Assembly (NCBI RefSeq): GCF_963678635.1
Contig: NW_026971471.1
Coordinates: 1-36,005, forward strand
DNA: 36,005 nt
Reading direction: 5' to 3'
DNA from: Symsagittifera roscoffensis
Lineage: Eukaryota; Xenacoelomorpha; Acoela; Convolutidae
Under the pieces are notes generated by a model. That model searched no databases. It was given only the letters and a program-made list of their open reading frames with translations, and was not told the origin of the DNA. The position numbers and the translations under genes were made by a program. This document shows positions 1 through 9,959 of this stretch, piece by piece; within the stretch, counting starts at the first letter, position 1; every line of letters begins with the position of its first letter.

Positions 1-2390
1 AACTAAGATGGGCATTCAGCATTTACGACATAGACGGAAATGGGTTCATATCCAGACAAGAAATGCACGAAATAGTTCAAGTAAGCTTACATTACATTTG
101 AGTGAATAAATTGAAGTATAGCAAGATTAGCTCAACATGAATAATCAAAAAGACATCATAAAATCACTGAGAAGACATCATTTTTTTGCTGGAGTCAACA
201 AAAAAAAATCAGTCATATTGGCAGGATTCAATCAAATGATTCAAGATCTTGTTCTCGACAATGAAAAAACTGGAATCTTTCTCAAACCAACTAAATCAAA
301 TTGTGATATGCTCAATATTATATGGTTTGTTTGTTTTCAGAAATTCTGTCCAAAAAATTTGTTTGAAAACTTTCCACAAGCGAGGAATTTTAAATGAAAG
401 TTTTATTTTAAGTTTTACCAAATAATAGGCTTTATCTTTATCTCTTTAGACAAAGTTTCTGCTGAGCATTTGAGATACCAATAACTCAAGACTGACCTTG
501 AAAACTGATTTACTAGGAACCTTTTTTGTTCCAATTTTCGGCGAAAGCGGCCAAACGTTTGTTCTCTGGCTATTTTTCTTCCCTCAAGTTTCGATTTGTT
601 AAATTATTAATCGATGATTTTTGTTTTCAGTCTGGATTATTTAAATGAATCTAATGGAAAAATAACACATATCTCACCTATGAAAAAAATTTAAGCCAAT
701 TTTGTATTGGTTCAAAGTTTTCTAATTCAAAGTTTTTATTGGTTCAATGATAAATCGCGCGAAACTCTAAGTTTTTCGTTCATGGGTGGGGCCAACGAAG
801 AACTGATCCGGCTCCAGGTTTTTGCAAACTGAATTGAAGCTAGCCGCAACTTGTCTTTCACATCGAGTATGAAGAGATAATTCAGAAAAAGCTGTGAAGC
901 TTTCGTTTAATTTTCGTTTAAGTTTTGATACCAGCACATCAATAATTAGAGGCAGTTTTTGGGTAATTGTTGTTCCCAATTTTTCCAACAAATCTTTTTG
1001 AAAACTTAATTCGAAGTGAGTGGCAGATCTGTAGAGAGGTTGGTCAAAAAATTTAGGTAAAATAGCTTATGTTATCAAAATCAAAAAAAGTGAAGTAAAC
1101 CAAGTTTTCCTAATTTTTTGTTCCGACAATCGAAAGCGGTGACCTTGTCTTCAGCTGTGTTTTAGTTTTTTTTTTACTTTGTTGGTATTATCTTGAGAAT
1201 AGCGTTTAACTTTCGCATTAAACTTTTATTTTTACACCGGAAAAGTTATTCTTCGAAGTTTTATTTAGCTTGTACTTGATAATACAAAAGTTTTAAAACA
1301 TATTTTGCCAAAATATAACCAAATTTTTTTGAGAAATAGTTTTCAAAATTGTGTTTTTTGAATTTGTTTTTGTATTAATTGGTCAATTTCAATTTTAGTA
1401 GATTAAGTCTAATAACTAGTTTTCTAACCTCTTGTTTAGTTCCTAGAACCTGCAAAAAACTAAACAAGCTTGAAAAACAAACAGCAAACAGCATCTTTCG
1501 GAATTTTGAAATTTTAAGTTAAGCACTGATCACGCTTGTTGAAGATTTTGAAACGTGTGATTTGGTATAGAAGTTCGAATATAAAATGAATTTTCTCTCG
1601 ATATAGGTGTCAATTAGCTCAACAAATTTTTTTCGAACAAAAATGCAAGAAGAAAGTGGTTAGATCATTTTTAATCACTTGTATGGTGAGCAGTTTGTCT
1701 CGTTCTTTATAGAGCCCGATTGAAAAGAAAAAACAATAACTCTTAAAAGTTCTGAATTTCACAGGCTATGACTAAAATGTTGAGAATCACAAGCGACTCA
1801 GAATCAAAAACCGAGGATGATCCTGACCCTCTCAAAACTCGACTGGAGGTTGTGTTCAGCAAGATGGATGCAAATAAAGATGGGAACTTGAGCTTGGAGG
1901 AGTTCTTAGGGATCTATTTCATAGTTTACCCTCTTTTTTTTTTAAATAAAAACCAAGAATATTTTTAAGTCTCCTCTGGCTTTTTTAAAGTCTAACTAAT
2001 TTTCTATCAGAGAAATTTTTCATTGAGGGTTTTTGTTGCCAAAACAGCATTGTCGGTCGTGCATAGAAATGGATTTTTGACAAAAATTTTGTCACCAAAC
2101 AGTTTTGACAATCGGTCAATTTTGGTCCTAGGAAAGCAATATCTAGAAAAACTTAAACGAAAAAAAAAGATTTTTGAGGTGACTGAAATCTTTTTTTACC
2201 AACTCACCTCTACCACTTTGAAAAAGACTCTTCTGACGAAACTACCCCCCCCCCTCTCTCATATCTTATTACAATGCAAAGATAAGAGGGAGAGGAAATT
2301 GTGAATTAGATCTGGGTTTCAGATGGTGTGAAGAAGGACCCGTCTCTCGTTCATCTATTGCAATGTAGCCCCAGTAGCGCCAGATGGTAG
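1..2390 (+). CDS. Neuronal calcium sensor (hippocalcin/neurocalcin-like), C-terminal exons, 5' part outside window
   Basis: Three exons are visible: 1-80, 1765-1909 and 2323-2390 (stop TAG 2388-2390). Exon 1 encodes [15 protein letters not shown] and the rest of EF-hand 3, whose 12-residue loop runs [12 protein letters not shown]. It ends in phase 0 at a GTAAGC donor (81). Exon 2 starts after ACAG (1761-1764) and carries EF-hand 4, loop [12 protein letters not shown]. Exon 3 encodes [20 protein letters not shown] then RW and stop, matching the family C-terminus (GAKSDPSIVRLLQC-like). Proteins of this family are cytosolic, usually N-myristoylated Ca2+ sensors that move to membranes on Ca2+ binding; the N-terminal half lies upstream of the window. 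The intron between exons 2 and 3 has no GT donor at the place the protein alignment demands. Family assignment is firm; exact orthology is not. Confidence 0.9.
81..1764 (+). other. Intron of the calcium sensor gene (GT-AG), with repeat relics
   Basis: The intron runs from the GTAAGC donor at 81 to the ACAG acceptor at 1761-1764 and joins two phase-0 exons. It is AT-rich. Near 529-600 and 1117-1135 there are weak matches to the start of the TIR repeat family found at 2917, 16798 and 18370 (TTTTTGTTCC followed by a CGAAAG run), so old repeat copies probably inflated it. A minus-strand candidate exon lies at 767-1028. Confidence 0.75.
767..1028 (-). CDS. Candidate antisense exon, unknown product
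   Basis: On the minus strand an open frame of about 87 codons follows a reasonable acceptor (pyrimidine-rich tract ending CTCTACAG, AG at 1030-1029) and ends with a TAG at 769-767. The predicted peptide has an even amino-acid mix, including [18 protein letters not shown] and [15 protein letters not shown], unlike the K/F/N-rich translations of the surrounding AT-rich DNA. I recognise no domain. Upstream exons were not found with certainty. It would be a gene nested in, and antisense to, the calcium sensor intron, or a relic of one. The open frame could also be chance. Confidence 0.3.
1910..2322 (+). other. Apparent non-canonical GG-AG intron in the calcium sensor gene
   Basis: EF-hand 4 ends ...E-E-F-L in exon 2 and the family C-terminus resumes with D-G-V-K-K-D-P-S in exon 3. 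The only join that keeps the frame and the family length splits the D codon. Exon 2 then ends TTCTTAG (1903-1909), the intron begins GGATCT (1910) and ends GTTTCAG (2316-2322), and exon 3 begins ATGGTG (2323). The donor is therefore GG, not GT. A GT or GTATGT donor altered by mutation or base-call error is the alternative. Confidence 0.6.
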
Positions 2391-2916
2391 AACAAACAAA
2401 ATGACCGAACACTTCTCCAAGTTATTTAAAATATATAGTCTGATGTAATTAGTGATCCGACAAAACTGTTCTCAGTTTTGCTTTTTGTTAAATCATGCTA
2501 ATCTTAAATACCAATTTCTAATGAAAATCTGAAAAAGGGTCAAAACGTGCAAATAATCAGACTAGTTTTTTTTTCCGGTTTTCTGAAATTTGAATATGAG
2601 TTTCCACTTTTTGTAGTTTATTGCCGAAGAAGTTGAGATGATGGTGATGAAAAAATAAATTGGACATTGTGAAATATCTCATACACACTAACTGTAAAAA
2701 ATAATGTATAAGAACCAAAGCGCAGAAGAAACGATTGCAAACATGGGCAAGGTGATTAAATAAAAAAACTGGATACCTGTACGACTAAAAAAAACTCTCC
2801 TTTGCGCACCCCTTCAGGGATTCCACCAGCCCACCAACCATAGGGTCCCCCCTTTGGTATTAATATAAAACGTTTATTATCGGGTGAGCAACCCTAAGTT
2901 TTTAAGCGCCATTTTT
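2391..2916. other. 3' flank of the calcium sensor gene
   Basis: This stretch holds the likely 3' untranslated region. AATAAA hexamers occur at 2654-2659 and 2759-2764 and are candidate polyadenylation signals. I see no other gene in it. Confidence 0.4.
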
Positions 2917-3448
2917 TGTTCCGACTTTCGATACGAAAGTAACGGAAAATTTGTGCTCGGGGTGGGTTTTTTTTCTTCAGACAAGTTTCGACTTTTTGAC
3001 TAGCCACTTTTGACAGAATTTTTTAAATATCATTCGAAAGGTAATGTTGTCTTGAGCTCAAAATTGAAAAGATATTTTACCTGTGATCATTTTTCGTAAA
3101 GCTATGGGGGTTTAAAGGTTGCCATTTTGGCCATTTTGGGACAATTAACGCGCGATATATTTCGCGCTATTAACGCGTAAGCGGAGAGTTAATCCGTTTT
3201 AGAAATTGTTCCAAATTGGTTGAACGAAGCTTATTTGCCATAAATGATTTGTTTCAAGGAGAAAAAATTATCCTTTTGTACTTTATAGGGCGTGTGGGGG
3301 ATTGGTTTTCTTTAACAATTTCAAATTTGAAAGAAAAAATTTTCAATTTTTTTATTACAGTTAAGTTTTTGAGGTTATTAGTGCTCCATAAACCTTAAAA
3401 GGCAGTCGGAACATTCATGACTTTGCCCTGATACGAGCAATCTTGTAC
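2917..3448 (+). repeat. TIR repeat family 1, copy A (MITE-like)
   Basis: The left end TGTTCCGACT (2917-2926) is the exact reverse complement of AGTCGGAACA (3404-3413). Conserved sequence continues past the right repeat to GATACGAGCAATCTTGT (about 3447). The left end also contains the short hairpin ACTTTCGATACGAAAGT. Inside are conserved blocks such as GCTATGGGGGTTT and ACGCGTAAGCGG, shared with copies at 16798 and 18370. There is no coding capacity, so it looks like a non-autonomous element. No clear target duplication was found, so exact ends are uncertain. Confidence 0.75.
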
Positions 3449-4126
3449 AAATTTCGTAGCTATCTGTCAAATTTTTTTAATGGCTTTCTATGTCGATATT
3501 CTTCAGGTCTTTTTTGCCATTTTTAATCAAATATTATGCTACAAAAATAGTTGTTGTAATCATAAGTTTGACTCAACCTCAAAACTAAACTCTTTCGATC
3601 CCTGAAACGCAGCAAAAGCTAGCCCGTTTCAGTGTTATTACAAGTTTTGAATAACTTGATGAAATGTTTTGAGGCGCTTTTTTGTCTTCTTGAAGATTTC
3701 TGTTTGTAGTTTTGTAGTGCGTTTAAAATGTATTGATGTTTATTTTTTTCAACCCAATTGCTTGTGGCATAAAACCAGATGTGACCGATTGATCATCATT
3801 TACAACCTTTTTAGCAGTTTTAGCTTGTGAGTGGAGCTAAAAACATATATTTCAGTCAGTTTTAAGAAAAACTACACGAATATCTTTTTGACCAATTTTT
3901 AAAAAACAATCGGTAAACTGTATCTATGTGCTTTTCCAACTTTTTCCCCTGTAGCGCAATTAAAAACCTAAGTTAAGATAAACTTGCTGATTCCTTGTCT
4001 AAAAAATTTCATTAAGATTTCATTATCGCTTCAAAAATCACGAGCAAATGTTTTTTAACCACATTTATGTTTTTCCATTTTGTTTGCATGTATAAATTAA
4101 CCCAATATGAATATGTTTCTGACTCA
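3449..4126. other. AT-rich stretch, no gene seen
   Basis: Both strands are broken by frequent stops and I see no convincing exon, RNA gene or repeat match. It lies between a family 1 repeat and the 4127-5404 TIR element, and could be intergenic or intronic. Confidence 0.5.
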
Positions 4127-5404
4127 CATTACGAGGCCAAACTGTGCATTGGATTTGCGCACAATTAAGCGTGTGTAGGTCTCTGGATTCCAGAGACAAG
4201 TCTTTAAACATTTTCCCATTTTGTCTTCACGATCAGAGGAAACAGAAGGAGACGGGTTGACGTCCATACAATAAAATGCCTTTCATACAAATTGATTGAT
4301 AAAGTTTATGGAAAAAATGCATTGCATATGTTTTCATAGAGAAAAACTGATCAACTTTTTTTTCAATCTAAAGTTCTGTTTTCGAAAAAAATCTTCAAAT
4401 GAATTACAACTCAAACAACACAAATTGGTGGTAATTATGGTTACATGAAAATAAATTTGGCTTCAAAAAAATTTTTTTAACATAAAAAATGTGTATTATA
4501 CACTTTCAAATATGAAACTTTTGTGATATGCCTTTTTCAATCAAAAAATAGGAGCCAAAACTTTGTTATCGCTTTTTTGGTTGCAGACTTGTGTCTGTGC
4601 TCAAATATACATTGGCAAGCAAAATATGATTTATTGTGTGTTTATTTTGTAGACAAGGTTGAGTTTTTCACCCATAAGTTTCAAAAGTCACAAGAAAATG
4701 TTTTTTTTTTGTATTTAATCACATTTATTTTTTTCGTTTTTTTTTGCTAAGAATATTTTAGTAAAAATTACTGGCCTCTTTTTCTCAGCCACCGGAACTT
4801 TCAAAGTAAAAAAGGTTCTAGCCAATAAGAAAAATTTACGTTTTTTCCATAAAACTCTAAGTAGAAATTTCAACTTGCATGGCCAATATCAATAACGGCA
4901 GTTATTCTGCAGGTAACTGCCAGTTAAACTCTGGTTTTCCTTTTGACAGAGTATGTTTGGTGCGTTTCGTTAGTTGTTTCTTGGTTAGTGTGTTTCGGAC
5001 GAACCAGAAAATTTAAAAAAAATTTTGGTTTTTGATGTACAAAATCTTTTCATTAAGTTTCATATAATAAACAAAATGCTATCATGCATTTTGATAAAGA
5101 AATAAAACGGTTACTGTTAGTTTTTTACAATTAGTGTGATCAAAAATTATGGCAAAAAGCTTTTATTTGAATCCAGAATGTGGCAAAAACGCTTATTATA
5201 CAAATTCATAGAAAAGAGAAAATGCATATTATTTTTCAAGCAGTTTGTTCAGTCGATAAAATTGTATGAAACTATGACAAACGTTTTCAATAAATTGAAG
5301 TGGTATGATATGCATTTTTTTTCAACCTGCGAAACATCAAAGAGAATGATCTTTTTGCGGATTTTGCCTAATGTTCACAAAACTCTTAGTTTGGCCTCGT
5401 AATG
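4127..5404. mobile_element. 1.28-kb element with 17-bp perfect terminal inverted repeats
   Basis: CATTACGAGGCCAAACT at 4127-4143 is matched exactly in inverse by AGTTTGGCCTCGTAATG at 5388-5404. TA dinucleotides sit four bases inside each outer edge, which would suit a TA-targeting DNA transposon, but this cannot be decided here. Internal hairpins occur at 4179-4197 (GTCTCTGG/CCAGAGAC) and near 4908-4935 (GGCAGTTA/TAACTGCC). No transposase frame is visible, so it is a non-autonomous or decayed element. Its interior 4254-4640 resembles 10571-10990. Confidence 0.65.
4254..4640 (+). repeat. Dispersed repeat family 2, copy 1
   Basis: This stretch aligns by eye with 10571-10990. Shared landmarks in the same order are GGGTTGACGTCCATACAA, CAATCTAAAGTTCT, AACAACACAA, GTTTACATGAAA-like, and CTTGTGTCTGTGCTCAAATA. 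Similarity is moderate with many small indels. It lies inside the 17-bp TIR element at 4127-5404. Confidence 0.6.
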
Positions 5405-5412
5405 CTTCATAG

Positions 5413-5673
5413 ATCTGTATCTTGAAATCAATTTTGCAATACGGAACTTATGGAAGCTTAAAAACAACCAAGGTCAGTTTTTTTAAATTTCACTGGGCCC
5501 TTAACGAATCCATAAAACCTAGTTCTTTATCTGTAGGTCAACCTTTAGTTGTGCCCACTTTACTGAAATCATTTCAATTTGACGCTAATTGTGGCGTTAA
5601 GGGGCATCGGTAATGGTTTTGCCCAGCAATCATATGATTGCGCGTTCAAATGGAGTGCGCTGCAATTTGCAAG
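5413..5673 (+). CDS. Candidate exons, unknown product (weak)
   Basis: An acceptor CATAG (AG 5411-5412) opens a frame reading LYLEINFAIRNLWKLKNN that ends at a good donor, CAAG/GTCAGT (5472/5473). A 64-bp interval ending CTGTAG then opens 5537 onward in a compatible phase. A strong donor GCAAG/GTGAGC lies at 5673/5674 and leaves one base over, which is what the exon starting at 9960 needs. Between 5537 and 5673 the frame is continuous only if 5610-5626 (GT...CAG, 17 bp) is removed, which is implausibly short. All three frames are locally open here, so the path is uncertain. It would be the upstream part of the gene at 9960-11264. Confidence 0.22.
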
Positions 5674-7360
5674 GTGAGCTCTTGTAAGATAGCCATAGCT
5701 TAGTTAACCTCATGACTGGTTAAATAGAAAAAATTAATTGTGTGTATGTATTGCTTGAGTTGAAACAACAAAAAATGTATTTATTATCCCTAATCCACTG
5801 GTTGTAATTAACATGCTTTCTAGCAGCTCGTTTTTTCTGGGCATTTGATAAAACTTGCGGTATATCGAACTGATTGCCAATTTCATTGACCTTCACTCAC
5901 TTATCGCAATTGACACAAAAAATTCATGTTCAAAGTTCTGAAAGTTTTAGAAATGACAATCAGTCGGTGGTAAGTCTTGCATTTTAGTCGCTCGTTTAGT
6001 AAAAATAAAGCTATCATCTGTTTTAATTTTAGAAAATCAATCTTAAAAAGCTTTTTTTTTGTTTCGCCTAACTTTTAAACAACTCGAAAACTTCGTCCTT
6101 TCTGTCCCTCCGATGATTGTTACAATTGTATTGTTACAGTTCAGTCAACTGAATTTCTTTTATCCTTGCGGGAAATTGATTCTCGTTATCTGAGTACCAA
6201 TTGAGGCTTGTTAAAAAATCATCATGTTAGAATTTCCAATTTGAACCCAATTTCAAGATCAACTCAGCTTTCCTGTCAGTTCATTTTTTGGAAGTAAAAC
6301 CGTTCCGCCTCGTATATCTCTCCTCTATATATTTAGGATTAAAATGTCCAGTTGTCTAAGCTTAAGCATATTTGATGTTTTTCGGTCCGAGTTTGAGTTA
6401 CGCGAAAAGAGATAATTTGATTACAATCCGTGATTTTGTCAAAAAAGTTTTCGATTTCGCAGATGATCGCTTTCACTAGTTTCAGATTTTGATATCGAAC
6501 GTTATCGTTATGACTAGATCTCAGAAAACTTCTTCTGTGTCTATGCTGACCAATGACTTCTTATAGTGACTTCTTTATGTTGTTTTTTTTCTATCTGATC
6601 TGGCGGGCTTGTTTTCCTAGAATTATTATTTGTTAGACACGTTTGATTATGTATTCTACAATTCCATACATCAAGTGTATGGATAAAATGCTTGTCATAC
6701 AATTTTCATACATTTTCGAAAAGCAATAGAAAACAAAAACTAAACATTTTCTGCGGCTTTTTGAGAACAGTTGAACAAGCTGGTAACGGAAAAAAAAACT
6801 GGCTTAAAATTTTTTTTCATATATGAAAATAGTATGACAAGAATTTACGCCAAAGGGAATAGTTTTTTTTGAAAAGTTTTTGCAAACCAGGTTTTGGAAA
6901 CTTTAAATGAATTGGTAGCATTTTTTTCAAAGGATGAGAACAAAACGCAAAAACAAATCCGGTCAAATCCAAGTAAAGGAGAAGCAATCCATAGCGAAAA
7001 AAAAAAGAATTTTCATTTAATTTTTTTTTCTCAAAAAAGCTTTGACGCATGCAACTTTTTCTGGAATTTGTCAACCTTAAGCGTTTTTAGGAATTGCAGA
7101 TAGGTAATCAAGCCATGTAATTATGTAATTTAATCGTTTTCCAAGAAAAAAAATCAAAAATGAAAAAAAAAAAAATTTTGAAGATTTTTTTCTTTTGAGC
7201 GCACAAAATTTACATTTTCAATTCCATACCCAAATTTTATATCTGTGAGTTTTGCAATAATTTTTAAAAACTCTGCTTGATATGTAGTGAGAGAAACCGA
7301 AAGTACTATTTCAATTTTTCATTGTTTTTTCAATTTCTACAAATTTTTGAATCTATCGAA
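5674..7360. other. AT-rich stretch, no gene seen (possibly intronic)
   Basis: No convincing exon or RNA gene was found. Short TCATACAATTTTCATA-type motifs at 6660-6720 and 6820-6840 resemble parts of repeat family 2. A 23-codon frame starting ATGTCCAGTTG near 6344 has no supporting splice signal. Confidence 0.45.
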
Positions 7361-8478
7361 GTTTTTTTCAAGTTTCACTAAATTCACTTTGATGATCATT
7401 ATTAATACCGTCTAACCCATCGATTTTTGTTTGAAAAAAAAATTATCTGCTGGGTACCGTGGCAGATAAAGAAAAACAATTTTATTCCAGTTTAAAATAG
7501 CTAGATAAAAAGTCGAACTTTATCTGGAGAAAAAGAACATCCCGAGCACATAAATTCCATATTTTCTTCGGAAAAACCTATGAACCGTATGGGTCCTTAA
7601 AAACGGTGGAAATATTGCGTTAAGAGAAGGAAATATTGCGAAATATTTGGCATGAAAACTTGCGTTAAAAAATGTTCTGCCGTTTATATCAAAAATTACT
7701 GCAAATTTTTAACTGCTTTTTTTGGCAATTGGGAGAACTTTAAAAGGCCTAAAAACTGATGCTAATAAAATCTGAGGCTCAGGGATAGTGAAGCTATGAA
7801 CTTTACAGAAAAGAGAACCCAATTTTTCAAATTCCTGTCTCGTCGCAGTTTTTGCGTTACGGAGTTATGAAAACTCAAAATTTTTTCCCGAAAATCTGAT
7901 TTTTTGGAGTCAAAAAACAAAAAAATATAACTGATACACTGATACACTGATACACATTGCGTAAGACTGCGCGGATAACCAAATCTAACAAATTTAAAAT
8001 GAAAAAAAGAATTTTTTTCCGGTTTTCTGGCTCGCTGAAAGATTGGCTTCTTTGTTTTTTTTTTAAGTTTTTTTTCAGGCTCTTGCCCTATTCTTAATTA
8101 CAAAGACACTTGCGTTGCTCCTCACACGCTGTTCATTGCTTCAAATTTTGAATTGAAGCCTTTAACTTCCTCATTTTGGCGTGTTTATTTCGATATTTTT
8201 TTCTTGTGTCGATTATTTTCATCAATAATTTCTTTAAATTGTGCCCGAATTTTTTTGTTTTCATACAACTCTGGTGAAATTGAGGCATAACTTTTTCTAA
8301 ATTTGTTGATCGTTAGCAGAGTAATGATTGAAGTTGCAGAATGGTTAGTTGGGCGCATTACAACCCAATTTTTTAGGTTTTTTTCAATGTTTAGAGCAAG
8401 TGATTTTATTTTTTCATAGTTATACGGTTGAAATGGTCTATTCTTCTGCTGAATTATACTATTCTACACGTAATTCAA
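7361..8478 (+). repeat. 1.1-kb direct tandem repeat, unit 1
   Basis: The unit begins GTTTTTTTCAAGTTTCACT and recurs at 8479 with a period of 1118 bp. The two units are nearly identical by eye, with scattered substitutions and small indels in A and T runs. Each contains an 8-bp microsatellite (TGATACAC, three times, 7932-7955 here). Short minus-strand open frames recur at the same place in both units but look non-coding. Confidence 0.85.
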
Positions 8479-9595
8479 GTTTTTTTCAAGTTTCACTAAA
8501 TTCACTTTGATGATCATTATTAATACCGTCTAACCCATCGATTTTTGTTTGAAAAAAATTATCTGCTGGGTACCGTGGCAGATAAAGAAAAACAATTTTA
8601 TTCCAGTTTAAAATAGCTAGATAAAAAGTCGAACTTTATCTGGAGAAAAAGAACATCCCGAGCACATAAATTCCATATTTTCTTCAAAAAAACCTATGAA
8701 ACGTATGAGTCCTTAAAAACGGTGGAAATATTGCGTTAAGAGAAGGAAATATTGCGAAATATTTGGCATGAAAACTTGCGTTAAAAAATGTTCTGCCGTT
8801 AATATCAAAAATTACTGCAAATTTTTAACTGCTTTTTTTGGCAATTGGGAGAACTTTAAAAGGCCTAAAAACTGATGCTAATAAATTCTGAGACTCAGGG
8901 ATAGTGAAGCTATGAACTTTACAGAAAAGAGAACCCAATTTTTCAAATTCCTTTCTCGTCGCAGTTTTTGCGTTACGGAGTTATGAAAACTCAAAATTTT
9001 TTCCCGAAAATCTGATTTTTTGGAGTCAAAAAACAAAAAAATATAAATGATACACTGATACACTGATACACATTGCGTAACACTGCGCGGATAACCAAAT
9101 CTAACAAATTTAAAATGAAAAATAAAAGTTTTTCCGGTTTTCTGGCTCGCTGAAAGATTGGCTTCTTTGTTTTTTTTTTAATTTTTTTTTCAGGCTCTTG
9201 CCCTATTCTTAATTACAAAGACACTTGCGTTGCTCCTCACACGCTGTTCATTGCTTCAGATTTCGAATTGAAGCCTTTAACCTCCTCATTTTGGCGTGTT
9301 TATTTCGATATTTTTTTCTTGTGTCGATTATTTTCATCAATAATTTCTTCAAATTGTGCCCGAATTTTTTTGTTTTCATACAACTCTTGTGAAATTGAGG
9401 CATAACTTTTTCTAAATTTGTTGATCGTTAGCAGAGTAATGATTGAAGTTGCAGAATGGTTAGTTGGGCGCAGTACAACCCAATTTTTTAGGTTTTTTTC
9501 AATGTTTAGAGCAAGTGATTTTATTTTTTCATAGTTATACGGTTGAAATGGTCTATTCTTCTGCTGAATTATACTATTCTACGCGTAATTCGAGT
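8479..9595 (+). repeat. 1.1-kb direct tandem repeat, unit 2
   Basis: Second unit of the duplication starting at 7361. It ends around TACGCGTAATTCGAG, where unit 1 has TACACGTAATTCAAG and then runs into unit 2. The flank at 9596-9959 contains a further, strongly diverged echo of the unit (GTTCTGCCCTATATATCA against GTTCTGCCGTTTATATCA), so the family existed before this tandem copy. Confidence 0.85.
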
Positions 9596-9959
9596 TACAG
9601 AGCTTAATTCGATGCATGAAAACTATCAAAAACAAAAAAAACTAAGTTTTTCCTAAACAGTCATTTCGACAGACCGCTTTGGGTGTGCACTTTTTGTGTT
9701 TGCCTACCCCAAAAAAAAAGTTTGCAAAAATTTTTCAGGGATAAAAATATCCGGAAGATAAACGTTGCAATTGATTGACACGAATTCAGTACTGTTATGG
9801 AATTGCGTTAACAGCAATATTTTTAGCTGAAAAAATTCAAAAGGTCAGTTTTGGAGGCTTGATTTGGCCTGAAATATAGCTTCAAAAAATGTTCTGCCCT
9901 ATATATCAGGTTTTTTTCTGCAGGTTTGTTAATTATATTTTCTATAATGTTATTCATAG

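Noticed and set aside
137-397. 86-codon plus-strand frame inside the first intron
   Set aside because: Its Lys/Asn/Phe-rich composition is typical of translated AT-rich DNA, and it has no splice support or recognised motif.
2617-2658. Possible last exon of the calcium sensor gene after TTTTTGTAG, ending at a TAA next to AATAAA
   Set aside because: It fits phase only if exon 2 is extended to 1923, and it gives residues unlike the family C-terminus. The stretch 2323-2390 matches the family end much better.
5601-5672. tRNA-like stretch with CGCGTTCAAATGG resembling a T-arm/B box
   Set aside because: No matching acceptor stem, D-arm or anticodon arm could be drawn, and the B box deviates at key bases.
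7762-9063. Pair of 61-codon minus-strand frames, almost identical
   Set aside because: They are copies created by the 1118-bp tandem duplication. Their conservation reflects recency of duplication, not coding function.
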